A stretch of DNA of 64,000 nucleotides, taken from NCBI GenBank assembly GCA_038025085.1, contig CM076140.1:27498501-27562500 (forward strand). The letters run 5' to 3'. The notes beneath the pieces were generated by a model. The model did no database searches and was not told where the DNA came from. It saw only the letters and a list, made by a program, of their open reading frames with translations. This document shows positions 1 through 12,500 of the stretch, in pieces. The position numbers and the translations under genes were made by a program. The DNA is from Tetragonia tetragonoides. Lineage: Eukaryota > Streptophyta > Magnoliopsida > Caryophyllales > Aizoaceae. Position 1 is the stretch's first letter, and each line of letters begins with the position of its first letter.

Positions 1-2511
1 CAAGCTTTTGAATGCATTTACGCGTTTTAAGAGCTCTTACGACTAGGGTGATAGAGATTGAGTTCTTTGGTGTTGTATATTAAGAGAAAGCACCCAAATG
101 TTTTGTTTGCATTCATATGAGTGTGAAACCACACCTAGGATGTTTACAAGTACAAACAAGCTTCTACTCATGCTTTTGAATGCATTTACGCGTTTTAAAA
201 GCTCATACGAGTAGGGTGAAAGAGATTTTGAGTTCTTTTGTATTGTATGTATATCAAGAGAAAGCATCCAAATACTTTGTTTGCATTCATTTGAGTGTGA
301 AAACTACATCTAGGATGTTTACAAGTACAAACAAGCTTCAACTCAAGCTTTTGAATGCATTTACGCGTTTTAAAAGCTCATACGAGTAGGGTGAAAGAGA
401 TTTGAATTCTTTTGTGTGTGAAACTACACCTAAGAGAAAGCACCAAATGTTTTGTTTGCAATAATTTGAGTATGAAACTACACCAAGAGTGTTTTAAATT
501 GCAAACAAGCTTCAACTCAAGCTTTTGAATGCATTTACGCGTTTTAAAAACTCATACGAGTACGGTGAAAGAGATTTGAATTCTTTTGTGTTGTATATTA
601 AGAGAAAGCACCCAAATGTTTTGTTTGCATTCATTTGAGTATGAAACCACACCTAGGATGTTTACAAGTACAAACAAGCTTCAACTCAAGGTTTTGAATG
701 CATTTTCGCGTTTAAAAAGCTCATAACGAATAGGGTGAAAATGATTTGAGTTCTTTTGTGTTGTATATTAAGAGACAGCATCCAAATACTTTGTTTGCTA
801 TCATTTGAGTGTGATACTACACCTAGGATGTTTACAAGTACAAACAAGCTTCAACTCAAGCTTTTCAATGCATTTACGCGTTTTAACAGCTCTTACGACT
901 AGGTGATAGAGATTGAGTTCTTTTGTGTTGTGTATTAAGAGAAAGCACCCAAATGTTTTGTTTGCATTCATTTGAGTATGAAACTACACCAAAAATGTTT
1001 TAAAGTGCAAACAAGCTTCAACTCAAGCTTTTGAACGCATTTACGCGTTTTAAAAGTTCATACGAGTAGGGTGAAAGAGATTTGAGTTCTTTTGTGTTGT
1101 ATATTAAGAGAAAGCACCCAAATGTTTTGTTTGCATTCAATTGAGTATGAAACTACACCAAGAATGTTTTAAAGTGCAAACAAGCTTCAACTCAAGGTTT
1201 TGAATGCATTTACGCGTTTTAAAAGCTCATACGAATTGGGTGAAAGAGATTTGAGTTCTTTTGTGTTGTATATTAAGAGAAAGCATACAAATACTTTGTT
1301 TGCATTCAAATGAGTGTGAAACTACACCTAGGATGTTTACAAGTACAAACAAGCTTCAACTCAAGCTTTTGAATCCATTTACGCGTTTTAAAAGCTCATA
1401 CGAGTAGGGTGAAAGAGATTTTGAGTTCTTTTGTGTTGTATATTAAGAGAAAGCATCCAAATACTTTGTTTGCATTCATTTGAGTGTGAAACTACACCTA
1501 GGATGTTTACAAGTACAAACAAGCTTCAACTCAAGCTTTTGAATGCATTTACGCGTTTTAAAAGCTCATACGTGTAGGGTGAAAGAGATTTGAGTTCTTT
1601 TGTGTTGTATATTAAGAGAAAGCATCCAAATACTTTGTTTGCATTCAATTGAGTGTGAAACTACACCTAGGATGTTTACAAGTACAAACAAGCTTCAACT
1701 CAAGCTTTTGAATGCATTCACGCGTTTTAACAGCTCTTACGACTAGGGTGATAGAGATTGAATTCGTTTGTGTTGTATTTTAAGAGAAAGCACCAAAAGT
1801 TTTGTTTTCATTCATTTGAGTATGAAACTACATCAAGAATGTTTCAAATTGCAAACAAGCTTCAACTCAAGCTTTTGAATGCATTTACGCGTTTTAAAAG
1901 CTCATACGAGTAGGGTGAAAGAGATTTGAATTCTTTTGTGTTGTATATTAAGAGAAAGCATCCAAATACTTTGTTTGCATTCATTTGAGTGTGAAAACTA
2001 CATCTAGGATGTTTACAAGTACAAACAAGCTTCAACTCAAGCTTTTGAATGCATTTACTCGTTTTAACACCTCTTACGACTAGGGTGATAGAGATTGAGT
2101 TCTTTTGTGTTGTATATTAAGAGAAAGCACCCAAATGTTTTGTTTGCATTCATTTGAGTATGAAACCACACCTAGGATGTTTACAAGTACAAACAAGCTT
2201 CAACTCAACCTTTTGAATGCATTTACTCGTTTTAACACCTCTTACGACTAGGGTGATAGAGATTGAGTTCTTTTGTGTTGTATATTAAGAGAAAGCACCC
2301 AAATGTTTTGTTTGCATTCATTTGAGTATGAAACCACACCTAGGATGTTTACAAGTACAAACAAGCTTCAAGTCAAGCTTTTGAATGCATTTACACGTTT
2401 TAAAAGCTCATACGAGTAGCGTGAAAGAGATTTTTAGTTCTTTTGTGTTGTATATTAAGAGAAAGCATACAAATACTTTGTTTGCATTCAATTGAGTGTG
2501 AAACTACCCCT
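1..2511 (+). repeat. Satellite, left segment, mixed A/B monomers
   Basis: About 15 monomers at the left window edge. It starts inside a monomer whose spelling GTTTTAAGAGCTC and TTCTTTGGTG recurs near 9410, 18051 and 25059, so this segment belongs to a multi-kilobase repeat unit. It includes a monomer at about 411-433 where the usual TTGTATATT is replaced by text ending GAAACTACACCT, and one near 790-810 with the rare spellings GAGACAGCATCC and GCTATCATTTGAG; both variants recur near 13.17/13.53 kb and 18.43/18.80 kb. Confidence 0.85.
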
Positions 2512-5500
2512 AGGATGTTTACAAGTACAAACAAGCTTCAACTCAAGCTTTTGAATGCATTTACGCGTTTTAACAGCTCTTACGACTAGGGTGATAGAGA
2601 TTGAGTTCTTTTGTGTTGTATATTAAGAGAAAGCACCCAAATGTTTTGTTTGCATTCATTTGAGTATGAAACTACACCAAGAATGTTTTAAAGTGCAAAC
2701 AAGCTTCAACTCAAGGTTTTGAATGCATTTACGCGTTTTAAAAGCTCATACGAGTAGGGTGAAAGAGATTTGAGTTCTTTTGTGTTTAATATTAAGAGAA
2801 AGCATCCAAATACATTGTTTGGATTGACTTGTGTGTGAAACTACACCTAGGATGTTTACAAGTACAAACAAGCTTCAACTCAAGCTTTTGAATGCATTTA
2901 CGCGTTTTAAAAGCTCTTACGACTAGGGTGAAAGAGATTTGAGTTCTTTTGTGTTGTATATTAAGAGAAAGCATCCAAATACTTTGTTTGCATTCATTTG
3001 AGTATGAAACCACACCAAGAATGTTTACAAGTACAAACAAGCTTCAACTCAAGCTTTTGAATGCATTTACGCGTTTGAAAAGCTCATAGGAGTAGGGTGA
3101 AAGAGATTTGAATTCTTTTTTGTTGTATATTAAGAGAAAGTATCCAAATACTTTTTTTGCATTCATATGAGTGTGAAAACTACATCTAGGATGTTTACAA
3201 GTACAAACAAGCTTCAGCTCAAGCTTTTGAATGCATTTACTCGTTTTAACAGCTCATACTAGTAGGGTGATAGTGATTGAGTTCTTTTGTGTTTTATATT
3301 AAGAGAAAGCACCCAAATGTTTTGTTTGCATTCATTTGAGTATGAAACCACACCTAGGATGTTTACAAGTACAAACAAGCTTCAACTCAAGCTTTTGAAT
3401 GCATTTACGCGTTTTAAAAGCTCATAGGAGTAAGGTGAAAGAGATTTGAATTCTTTTGTGTTATATATTAAGAGAAAGCTTCCAAATACTTTGTTTGCAT
3501 TTATATGAGTGTGAAAACTACATCTAGGATGTTTACAAGTACAAACAAGCTTCAACTCAAGCTTTTGAATGCATTTACTTGTTTTAACAGCTCATAGTAG
3601 TAGGGTGATAGAGATCGAGTTCTTTCGTGTTGTTTATTAAGAGAAAGCACCCAAATGTTTTGTTTGCATTCGTTTGAGTATGAAACTAAACCAAGAATAT
3701 TTTAAAGTGCAAACAAGTTTCAACTCAAGGTTTTGAATGCATTTACGCGTTTTAAAAGTTCATACGAGTAGGGTGAAAGAGATTTTGAGTTCTGTTGTGT
3801 TGTATATTAAGAGAAAGCATCCAAATACTTTGTTTGCATTCAATTGAGTGTGAAACTACACCTAGGATGTTTACAAGTACAAACAAGCTTCAACTCAAGC
3901 TTTTGAATGCATTTACGCGTTTTTAAAGCTCATAGGAGTAGGGTGAAAGAGATTTGAATTCTTTTGTGTTGTATATTAAGAGAAAGCATCCAAATACTTT
4001 GTTTGCATTCATTTGAGTGTGAAAACTACATCTAGGATGTTTACAAGTACAAACAAGCTTCAAGTCAAGCTTTTGAATGCATTTATTCGTTTTAACACCT
4101 CTTACGACTAGGGTGATGGAGATTGAGTTCTTTTGTGTTGTATATTAAGAGAAAGCACCCAAATGTTTTGTTTGCATTCATTTGAGTATGAAACTACACC
4201 AAGAATGTTTTAAAGTGCAAACAAGCTTCAACTCAAGGTTTTGAATGCATTTACGCGTTTTAAAAGCTCATACGAATAGGGTGAAAGAGATTTGAATTCT
4301 TTTGTGTTGTATATTAAGAGAAAGCATCCAAATACTTTGTTTCCATTCATTTGAATGTTGAAACTACATCTAGGATGTTTACAAGTACAAACAAGCTAGA
4401 ACTCAAGCTTTTGAATGCATTTACGCGTTTTAAAAGCTCATACGACTAGGGTGATAGAGATTGAGTTCTTTTGTGTTGTATATTAAGAGAAAGCACCCAA
4501 ATGTTTTGTTTGCATTCATTTGAGTATGAAACCACACCTTGGATGTTTACTAGTACAAACAAGCTTCAACTCAAGCTTTTGAATGCACTTACACGTTTTA
4601 AAAGCCCATACGAGTAGGGTGAAAGAGATTTTGAGTTCTTTTGCGTTGTATATTAAGAGAAAGCGTCCAAATACTTTGTTTGCATTCATATGAGTGTGAA
4701 AACTACATCTAGGATGTTTACAAGTACAAACAAACTTCAACTCAAGCTTTTGAATGCATTTACTCGTTTTAACAGCTCTTACGACTAGGGTGATAGAGAT
4801 TGAGTTCTTTTGTGTTGTATATTAAGAGAAAGCACCCAAATGATTTGTTTGCATTCATTTGAGTATGAAACCACACCTAGGATGTTTACAAGTACAAACA
4901 AGCTTCAACTCAAGCTTTTGAATGCATTTACGCGTTTTAAAAGCTCATACGAGTAAGGTGAAAGAGATTTTGAGTTCTTTTTTGTTGTATATTAAGAGAA
5001 AGCATCCAAATATTTTGTTTGCATTCATTTGAGTGTGAAACTACACCTAGGATGTTTACAAGTACAAACAAGCTTCAACTCAAGCTTTTGAATGCATTTA
5101 CGCGTTTTAACAGCTCTTACGACTAGGGTGATAGAGATTGAGTTCTTTTGTGTTGTATATTAAGAGAAAGCACCCAAATGTTTTGTTTGCATTCATTTGA
5201 GTATGAAACTACACCAAGAATGTTTTAAAGTGCAAACAAGCTTCAACTCAAGGTTTTGAATGCATTTACGCGTTTTAAAAGCTCATACGAGTAGGGTGAA
5301 AGAGATTTGAGTTCTTTTGTGTTTAATATTAAGAGAAAGCATCCAAATACATTGTTTGGATTGACTTGTGTGTGAAACTACACCTAGGATGTTTACAAGT
5401 ACAAACAAGCTTCAACTCAAGCTTTTGAATGCATTTACGCGTTTTAAAAGCTCTTACGACTAGGGTGAAAGAGATTTGAGTTCTTTTGTGTTGTATATTA

Positions 5501-7822
5501 AGAGAAAGCATCCAAATACTTTGTTTGCATTCATTTGAGTATGAAACCACACCAAGAATGTTTACAAGTACAAACAAGCTTCAACTCAAGCTTTTGAATG
5601 CATTTACGCGTTTTAAAAGCTCATAGGAGTAGGGTGAAAGAGATTTGAATTCTTTTTTGTTGTATATTAAGAGAAAGTATCCAAATACTTTTTTTGCATT
5701 CATATGAGTGTGAAAACTACATCTAGGATGTTTACAAGTACAAACAAGCTTCAGCTCAAGCTTTTGAATGCATTTACTCGTTTTAACAGCTCATACTAGT
5801 AGGGTGATAGTGATTGAGTTCTTTTGTGTTTTATATTAAGAGAAAGCACCCAAATGTTTTGTTTGCATTCATTTGAGTATGAAACCACACCTAGGATGTT
5901 TACAAGTACAAACAAGCTTCAACTCAAGCTTTTGAATGCATTTACGCGTTTTAAAAGCTCATAGGAGTAAGGTGAAAGAGATTTGAATTCTTTTGTGTTA
6001 TATATTAAGAGAAAGCTTCCAAATACTTTGTTTGCATTTATATGAGTGTGAAAACTACATCTAGGATGTTTACAAGTACAAACAAGCTTCAACTCAAGCT
6101 TTTGAATGCATTTACTTGTTTTAACAGCTCATAGTAGTAGGGTGATAGAGATCGAGTTCTTTCGTGTTGTTTATTAAGAGAAAGCACCCAAATGTTTTGT
6201 TTGCATTCGTTTGAGTATGAAACTAAACCAAGAATATTTTAAAGTGCAAACAAGTTTCAACTCAAGGTTTTGAATGCATTTACGCGTTTTAAAAGTTCAT
6301 ACGAGTAGGGTGAAAGAGATTTTGAGTTCTGTTGTGTTGTATATTAAGAGAAAGCATCCAAATACTTTGTTTGCATTCAATTGAGTGTGAAACTACACCT
6401 AGGATGTTTACAAGTACAAACAAGCTTCAACTCAAGCTTTTGAATGCATTTACGCGTTTTTAAAGCTCATAGGAGTAGGGTGAAAGAGATTTGAATTCTT
6501 TTGTGTTGTATATTAAGAGAAAGCATCCAAATACTTTGTTTGCATTCATTTGAGTGTGAAAACTACATCTAGGATGTTTACAAGTACAAACAAGCTTCAA
6601 GTCAAGCTTTTGAATGCATTTATTCGTTTTAACACCTCTTACGACTAGGGTGATGGAGATTGAGTTCTTTTGTGTTGTATATTAAGAGAAAGCACCCAAA
6701 TGTTTTGTTTGCATTCATTTGAGTATGAAACTACACCAAGAATGTTTTAAAGTGCAAACAAGCTTCAACTCAAGGTTTTGAATGCATTTACGCGTTTTAA
6801 AAGCTCATACGAATAGGGTGAAAGAGATTTGAATTCTTTTGTGTTGTATATTAAGAGAAAGCATCCAAATACTTTGTTTCCATTCATTTGAATGTTGAAA
6901 CTACATCTAGGATGTTTACAAGTACAAACAAGCTAGAACTCAAGCTTTTGAATGCATTTACGCGTTTTAAAAGCTCATACGACTAGGGTGATAGAGATTG
7001 AGTTCTTTTGTGTTGTATATTAAGAGAAAGCACCCAAATGTTTTGTTTGCATTCATTTGAGTATGAAACCACACCTTGGATGTTTACTAGTACAAACAAG
7101 CTTCAACTCAAGCTTTTGAATGCACTTACACGTTTTAAAAGCCCATACGAGTAGGGTGAAAGAGATTTTGAGTTCTTTTGCGTTGTATATTAAGAGAAAG
7201 CGTCCAAATACTTTGTTTGCATTCATATGAGTGTGAAAACTACATCTAGGATGTTTACAAGTACAAACAAACTTCAACTCAAGCTTTTGAATGCATTTAC
7301 TCGTTTTAACAGCTCTTACGACTAGGGTGATAGAGATTGAGTTCTTTTGTGTTGTATATTAAGAGAAAGCACCCAAATGATTTGTTTGCATTCATTTGAG
7401 TATGAAACCACACCTAGGATGTTTACAAGTACAAACAAGCTTCAACTCAAGCTTTTGAATGCATTTACGCGTTTTAAAAGCTCATACGAGTAAGGTGAAA
7501 GAGATTTTGAGTTCTTTTTTGTTGTATATTAAGAGAAAGCATCCAAATATTTTGTTTGCATTCATTTGAGTGTGAAACTACACCTAGGATGTTTACAAGT
7601 ACAAACAAGCTTCAACTCAAGCTTTTGAATGCATTTACGCGTTTTAACAGCTCTTACGACTAGGGTGATAGAGATTGAGTTCTTTTGTGTTGTATATTAA
7701 GAGAAAGCACCCAAATGTTTTGTTTGCATTCATTTGAGTATGAAACTACACCAAGAATGTTTTAAAGTGCAAACAAGCTTCAACTCAAGGTTTTGAATGC
7801 ATTTACGCGTTTTAAAAGCTCA
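2512..7822 (+). repeat. Higher-order repeat: two copies of a 2537-bp 15-mer
   Basis: Sequence from about 2512 to 5285 recurs at +2537 bp, to about 7822. Rare variants repeat at exactly this offset: GTGTTTAATATT with ACATTGTTTGGATTGACTTG (near 2786 and 5323), AGAATATTTTAAAG (3696 and 6233), TTGAATGTTGAAAC (4351 and 6888), and CACCTTGGATGTTTACTAG (4535 and 7072). I found no difference between the copies in the parts compared. Copy two diverges at 7821, where CAGACAAATAGGG replaces CATACGAGTAGGG. The identity suggests a very recent unequal exchange, or an assembly duplication. Confidence 0.92.
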
Positions 7823-9549
7823 GACAAATAGGGTGAAAAAGATTTGAGTTCTTTTGTGTTGTATATTAAGAGAAAGCATACAAATACTTTGTTTGCATTC
7901 ATTTGAGTGTGAAACTACACCTATGATGTTTACAAGTACAAACAAGCTTCAAGTCAAGCTTTTGAATGCATTTACGCGTTTTAACAGCTCTTACGACTAG
8001 GGTGATAGAGATTCAAGTCTTTAGTTAATATATTAAGAGAAAGCACCAAATGTTTTGTTTGCATTCATTTGAGTATGAAACTACATCAAGAGTGTTTCAA
8101 ATTGCAAACAAGCTTCAACTCAAGCTTTTGAATGCATTTACGCGTTTTAAAAGCTCATACGAGTAGGGTGAAAGAGATTTGAATTCTTTTGTGTTGTATA
8201 TTAAGAGAAAGCATCCAAATACTTTGTTTGCATTCATTTGAGTGTGAAAACTGCATCTAGGATGTTTACAAGTACAAACAAGCTTCAACTCAAGCTTTTG
8301 AATGAATTTACGCGTTTTAAAAGCTCATAAGAGTAGGGTGAAAGTGATTTGAATTCTTTTGTGTTGTATATTAAGAGAAAGCATCCAAATATTTTGTTTG
8401 CATTCATATGAGTGTGAAAACTACATCTAGGATATTTACAAGTACAAACAAGCTTCAACTCAAGCTTTTGAATGCATTTACTCGTTTTAACAGCTCATAC
8501 TAGTAGGGTGATAGAGATTGAGTTCTTTTGTGTTGTATATTAAGAGAAAGCACCCAAATGTTTTGTTTGCATTCATTTGAGTATGAAACCACACCTAGGA
8601 TGTTTACAAGTACAAACAAGCTTCAACTCAAGCTTTTGAATGCATTTACGCGTTTTAAAAGCTCATACGAGTAGGGTGACAGAGATTTTGAGTTCTTTTG
8701 TGTTGTATATCAAGAGAAAGCATCCAAATACTTTGTTTGCATTCAATTGAGTGTGAAACTACACCTAGGATGTTTACAAGTACAACCAAGCTTCAATTGA
8801 AGCTTTTGAATGCATTTAGGCTTTTTGAAAGCTCATACAAGTAGGGTGAAAGAGATTTGAGTTCTTTTGTGTTGTATATTAAGAGAAAGCATCCAAATAC
8901 TTTGTCTGCATTCAATTGAGTGTGAAACTACACCTAGGATGTTTACAAGTACAAACAAGCTTCAACTCAAGCTTTTGAATGCATTTACGCGTTTTAACAG
9001 CTCTTGCGACTAGGGTGATAGAGATTGAGTTCTTTTGTGTTGTATATTAAGAGAAATCTCCCAAATGTTTTGTTTGCATTCATTTGAGTATGAAACTACA
9101 CCAAGAATGTTTGAAAGTGCAAACAAGCTTCAACTCAAGGTTTTCAATGCATTTATTTGTGTGTGAAACTACACCTAGGATGTTTACAAGTACAAACAAG
9201 CTTCGACTCAAGGTTTTGAATGCATTTACGCGTTTTAAAAGCTCATAACGAGTAGGGTGAAAGAGATTTGATTTCTTTTGTGTTGTATATTAAGAGAAAG
9301 CATCCAAATACTTTGTTTGCATTCATTTAAGTGTGAAAACTACATCTAGGATGTTTACAAGTACAAACAAGCTTCAACTCAAGCTTTTGAATGCATTTAC
9401 GCGTTTTAAGAGCTCTTACGACTAGGGTGATAGAGATTGAGTTCTTTGGTGTTGTATATTAAGAGAAAGCACCCAAATGTTTTGTTTGCATTCATATGAG
9501 TGTGAAACCACACCTAGGATGTTTACAAGTACAAACAAGCTTCTACTCA
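7823..9549 (+). repeat. Satellite segment between two higher-order repeats
   Basis: About ten monomers, including one with CAGACAAATAGGG, one with the aberrant ATTCAAGTCTTTAGTTAATA (about 8011-8031), one with reduced AGGCTTTTTGAAAGC (about 8818) and a 73-bp truncated monomer (9139-9211). The first part resembles 12289-13028 at +4468 bp; the later part resembles about 17.26-18.2 kb at +8641 bp, so the segment mixes two long-range repeat relationships. Confidence 0.82.
9139..9211 (+). repeat. Truncated 73-bp satellite monomer (copy 1)
   Basis: The monomer begins GGTTTTCAATGCATTTATT and jumps directly to TGTGTGTGAAACTACACC, losing roughly 95 bp of the middle. The same deletion occurs in two further places (17780 and 24788), so it was made once and spread by amplification of larger units. 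Confidence 0.93.
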
Positions 9550-12500
9550 TGCTTTTGAATGCATTTACGCGTTTTAACAGCTCTTACGACTAGGTGATAG
9601 AGATTGAGTTCTTTTGTGTTGTGTATTAAGAGAAAGCACCCAAATGTTTTGTTTGCATTCATTTGAGTATGAAACTACACCAAGAATGTTTTAAAGTGCA
9701 AACAAGCTTCAACTCAAGCTTTTGAACGCATTTACGCGTTTTAAAAGTTCATACGAGTAGGGTGAAAGAGATTTGAGTTCTTTTGTGTTGTATATTAAGA
9801 GAAAGCACCCAAATGTTTTGTTTGCATTCATTTGAGTATGAAACTACACCAAGAATGTTTTAAAGTGCAAACAAGCTTCAACTCAAGGTTTTGAATGCAT
9901 TTACGCGTTTTAAAAGCTCATACGAATTGGGTGAAAGAGATTTGAGTTCTTTTGTGTTGTATATTAAGAGAAAGCATACAAATACTTTGTTTGCATTCAT
10001 TTGAGTGTGAAACTACACCTAGGATGTTTACAAGTACAAACAAGCTTCAACTCAAGCTTTTGAATGCATTTACGCGTTTTAAAAGCTCATAGGAGTAGGG
10101 TGAAAGAGATTTGAATTCTTTTTTGTTGTATATTAAGAGAAAGTATCCAAATACTTTTTTTGCATTCATATGAGTGTGAAAACTACATCTAGGATGTTTA
10201 CAAGTACAAACAAGCTTCAACTCAAGCTTTTGAATGCATTTACTCGTTTTAACAGCTCATACTAGTAGGGTGATAGTGATTGAGTTCTTTTGTGCTTTAT
10301 ATTAAGAGAAAGCACCCAAATGTTTTGTTTGCATTCATTTGAGTATGAAACCACACCTAGGATGTTTACAAGTACAAACAAGCTTCAACTCAAGCTTTTG
10401 AAGGCATTTACGCGTTTTAAAAGCTCATAGGAGTAGGGTGAAAGAGATTTGAATTCTTTTGTGTTATATATTAAGAGAAAGCTTCCAAATACTTTGTTTG
10501 CATTTCTATGAGTGTGAAAACTACATCTAGGATGTTTACAAGTACAAACAAGCTTCAACTCAAGCTTTTGAATGCATTTACTCGTTTTAACAGCTCATAC
10601 TAGTAGGGTGATAGAGATCGAGTTCTTTCGTGTTGTTTATTAAGAGAAAGCACCCAAATGTTTTGTTTGCATTCGTTTGAGTATGAAACTAAACCAAGAA
10701 TGTTTTAAAGTGCAAACAAGTTTCAACTCAAGGTTTTGAATGCATTTACGCGTTTTAAAAGCTCATAGGAGTAGGGTGAAAGAGATTTGAATTCTTTTTT
10801 GTTGTATATTAAGAGAAAGTATCCAAATACTTTTTTTGCATTCATATGAGTGTGAAAACTACACCTAGGATGTTTACAAGTACAAACAAGCTTCAACTCA
10901 AGCTTTTGAATGCATTTACTCGTTTTAACAGCTCATACTAGTAGGGTGAAAGAGATTTTAAGTTCTGTTGTGTTGTATATTAAGAGAAAGCATCCAAATA
11001 CTTTGTTTGCATTCAATTGAGTGTGAAACTACACCTAGGATGTTTACAAGTACAAACAAGCTTCAACTCAAGCTTTTGAATGCATTTACGCGTTTTTAAA
11101 GCTCATAGGAGTAGGGTGAAAGAGATTTGAATTCTTTTGTGTTGTATATTAAGAGAAAGCATCCAAATACTTTAATTGCATTCATTTGAGTGTGAAAACT
11201 ACATCTAGGATGTTTACAAGTACAAACAAGCTTCAAGTCAAGCTTTTGAATGCATTTATTCGTTTTAACACCTCTTACGACTAGGGTGATGGAGATTGAG
11301 TTCTTTTGTGTTGTATATTAAGAGAAAGCACCCAAATGTTTTGTTTGCATTCATTTGAGTATGAAACTACACCAAGAATGTTTTAAAGTGCAAACAAGCT
11401 TCAACTCAAGGTTTTGAATGCATTTACGCGTTTTAAAAGCTCATACGAATAGGGTGAAAGAGATTTGAATTCTTTTGTGTTGTATATTAAGAGAAAGCAT
11501 CCAAATACTTTGTTTGCATTCATTTGAATGTTGAAACTACATCTAGGATGTTTACAAGTACAAACAAGCTAGAACTCAAGCTTTTGAATGCATTTACGCG
11601 TTTTAAAAGCTCATACGACTAGGGTGATAGAGATTGAGTTCTTTTGTGTTGTATATTAAGAGAAAGCACCCAAATGTTTTGTTTGCATTCATTTGAGTAT
11701 GAAACCACACCTTGGATGTTTACTAGTACAAACAAGCTTCAACTCAAGCTTTTGAATGCACTTACACGTTTTAAAAGCCCATACGAGTAGGGTGAAAGAG
11801 ATTTTGAGTTCTTTTGCGTTGTATATTAAGAGAAAGCGTCCAAATACTTTGTTTGCATTCATATGAGTGTGAAAACTACATCTAGGATGTTTACAAGTAC
11901 AAACAAACTTCAACTCAAGCTTTTGAATGCATTTACTCATTTTAACAGCTCTTACGACTAGGGTGATAGAGATTGAGTTCTTTTGTGTTGTATATTAAGA
12001 GAAAGCACCCAAATGATTTGTTTGCATTCATTTGAGTATGAAACCACACCTAGGATGTTTACAAGTACAAACAAGCTTCAACTCAAGCTTTTGAATGCAT
12101 TTACGCGTTTTAAAAGCTCATACGAGTAAGGTGAAAGAGATTTTGAGTTCTTTTTTGTTGTATATTAAGAGAAAGCACCCAAATGTTTTGTTTGCATTCA
12201 TTTGAGTATGAAACTACACCAAGAATGTTTTAAAGTGCAAACAAGCTTCAACTCAAGGTTTTGAATGCATTTACGCGTTTTAAAAGCTCAGACAAATAGG
12301 GTGGAAGAGATTTGAGTTCTTTTGTGTTGTATATTAAGAGAAAGCATACAAATACTTTGTTTGCATTCATTTGAGTGTGAAACTACACCTATGATGTTTA
12401 CAAGTACAAACAAGCTTCAAGTCAAGCTTTTGAATGCATTTACGCGTTTTAACAGCTCTTACGACTAGGGTGATAGAGATTCAAGTCTTTAGTTAATATA

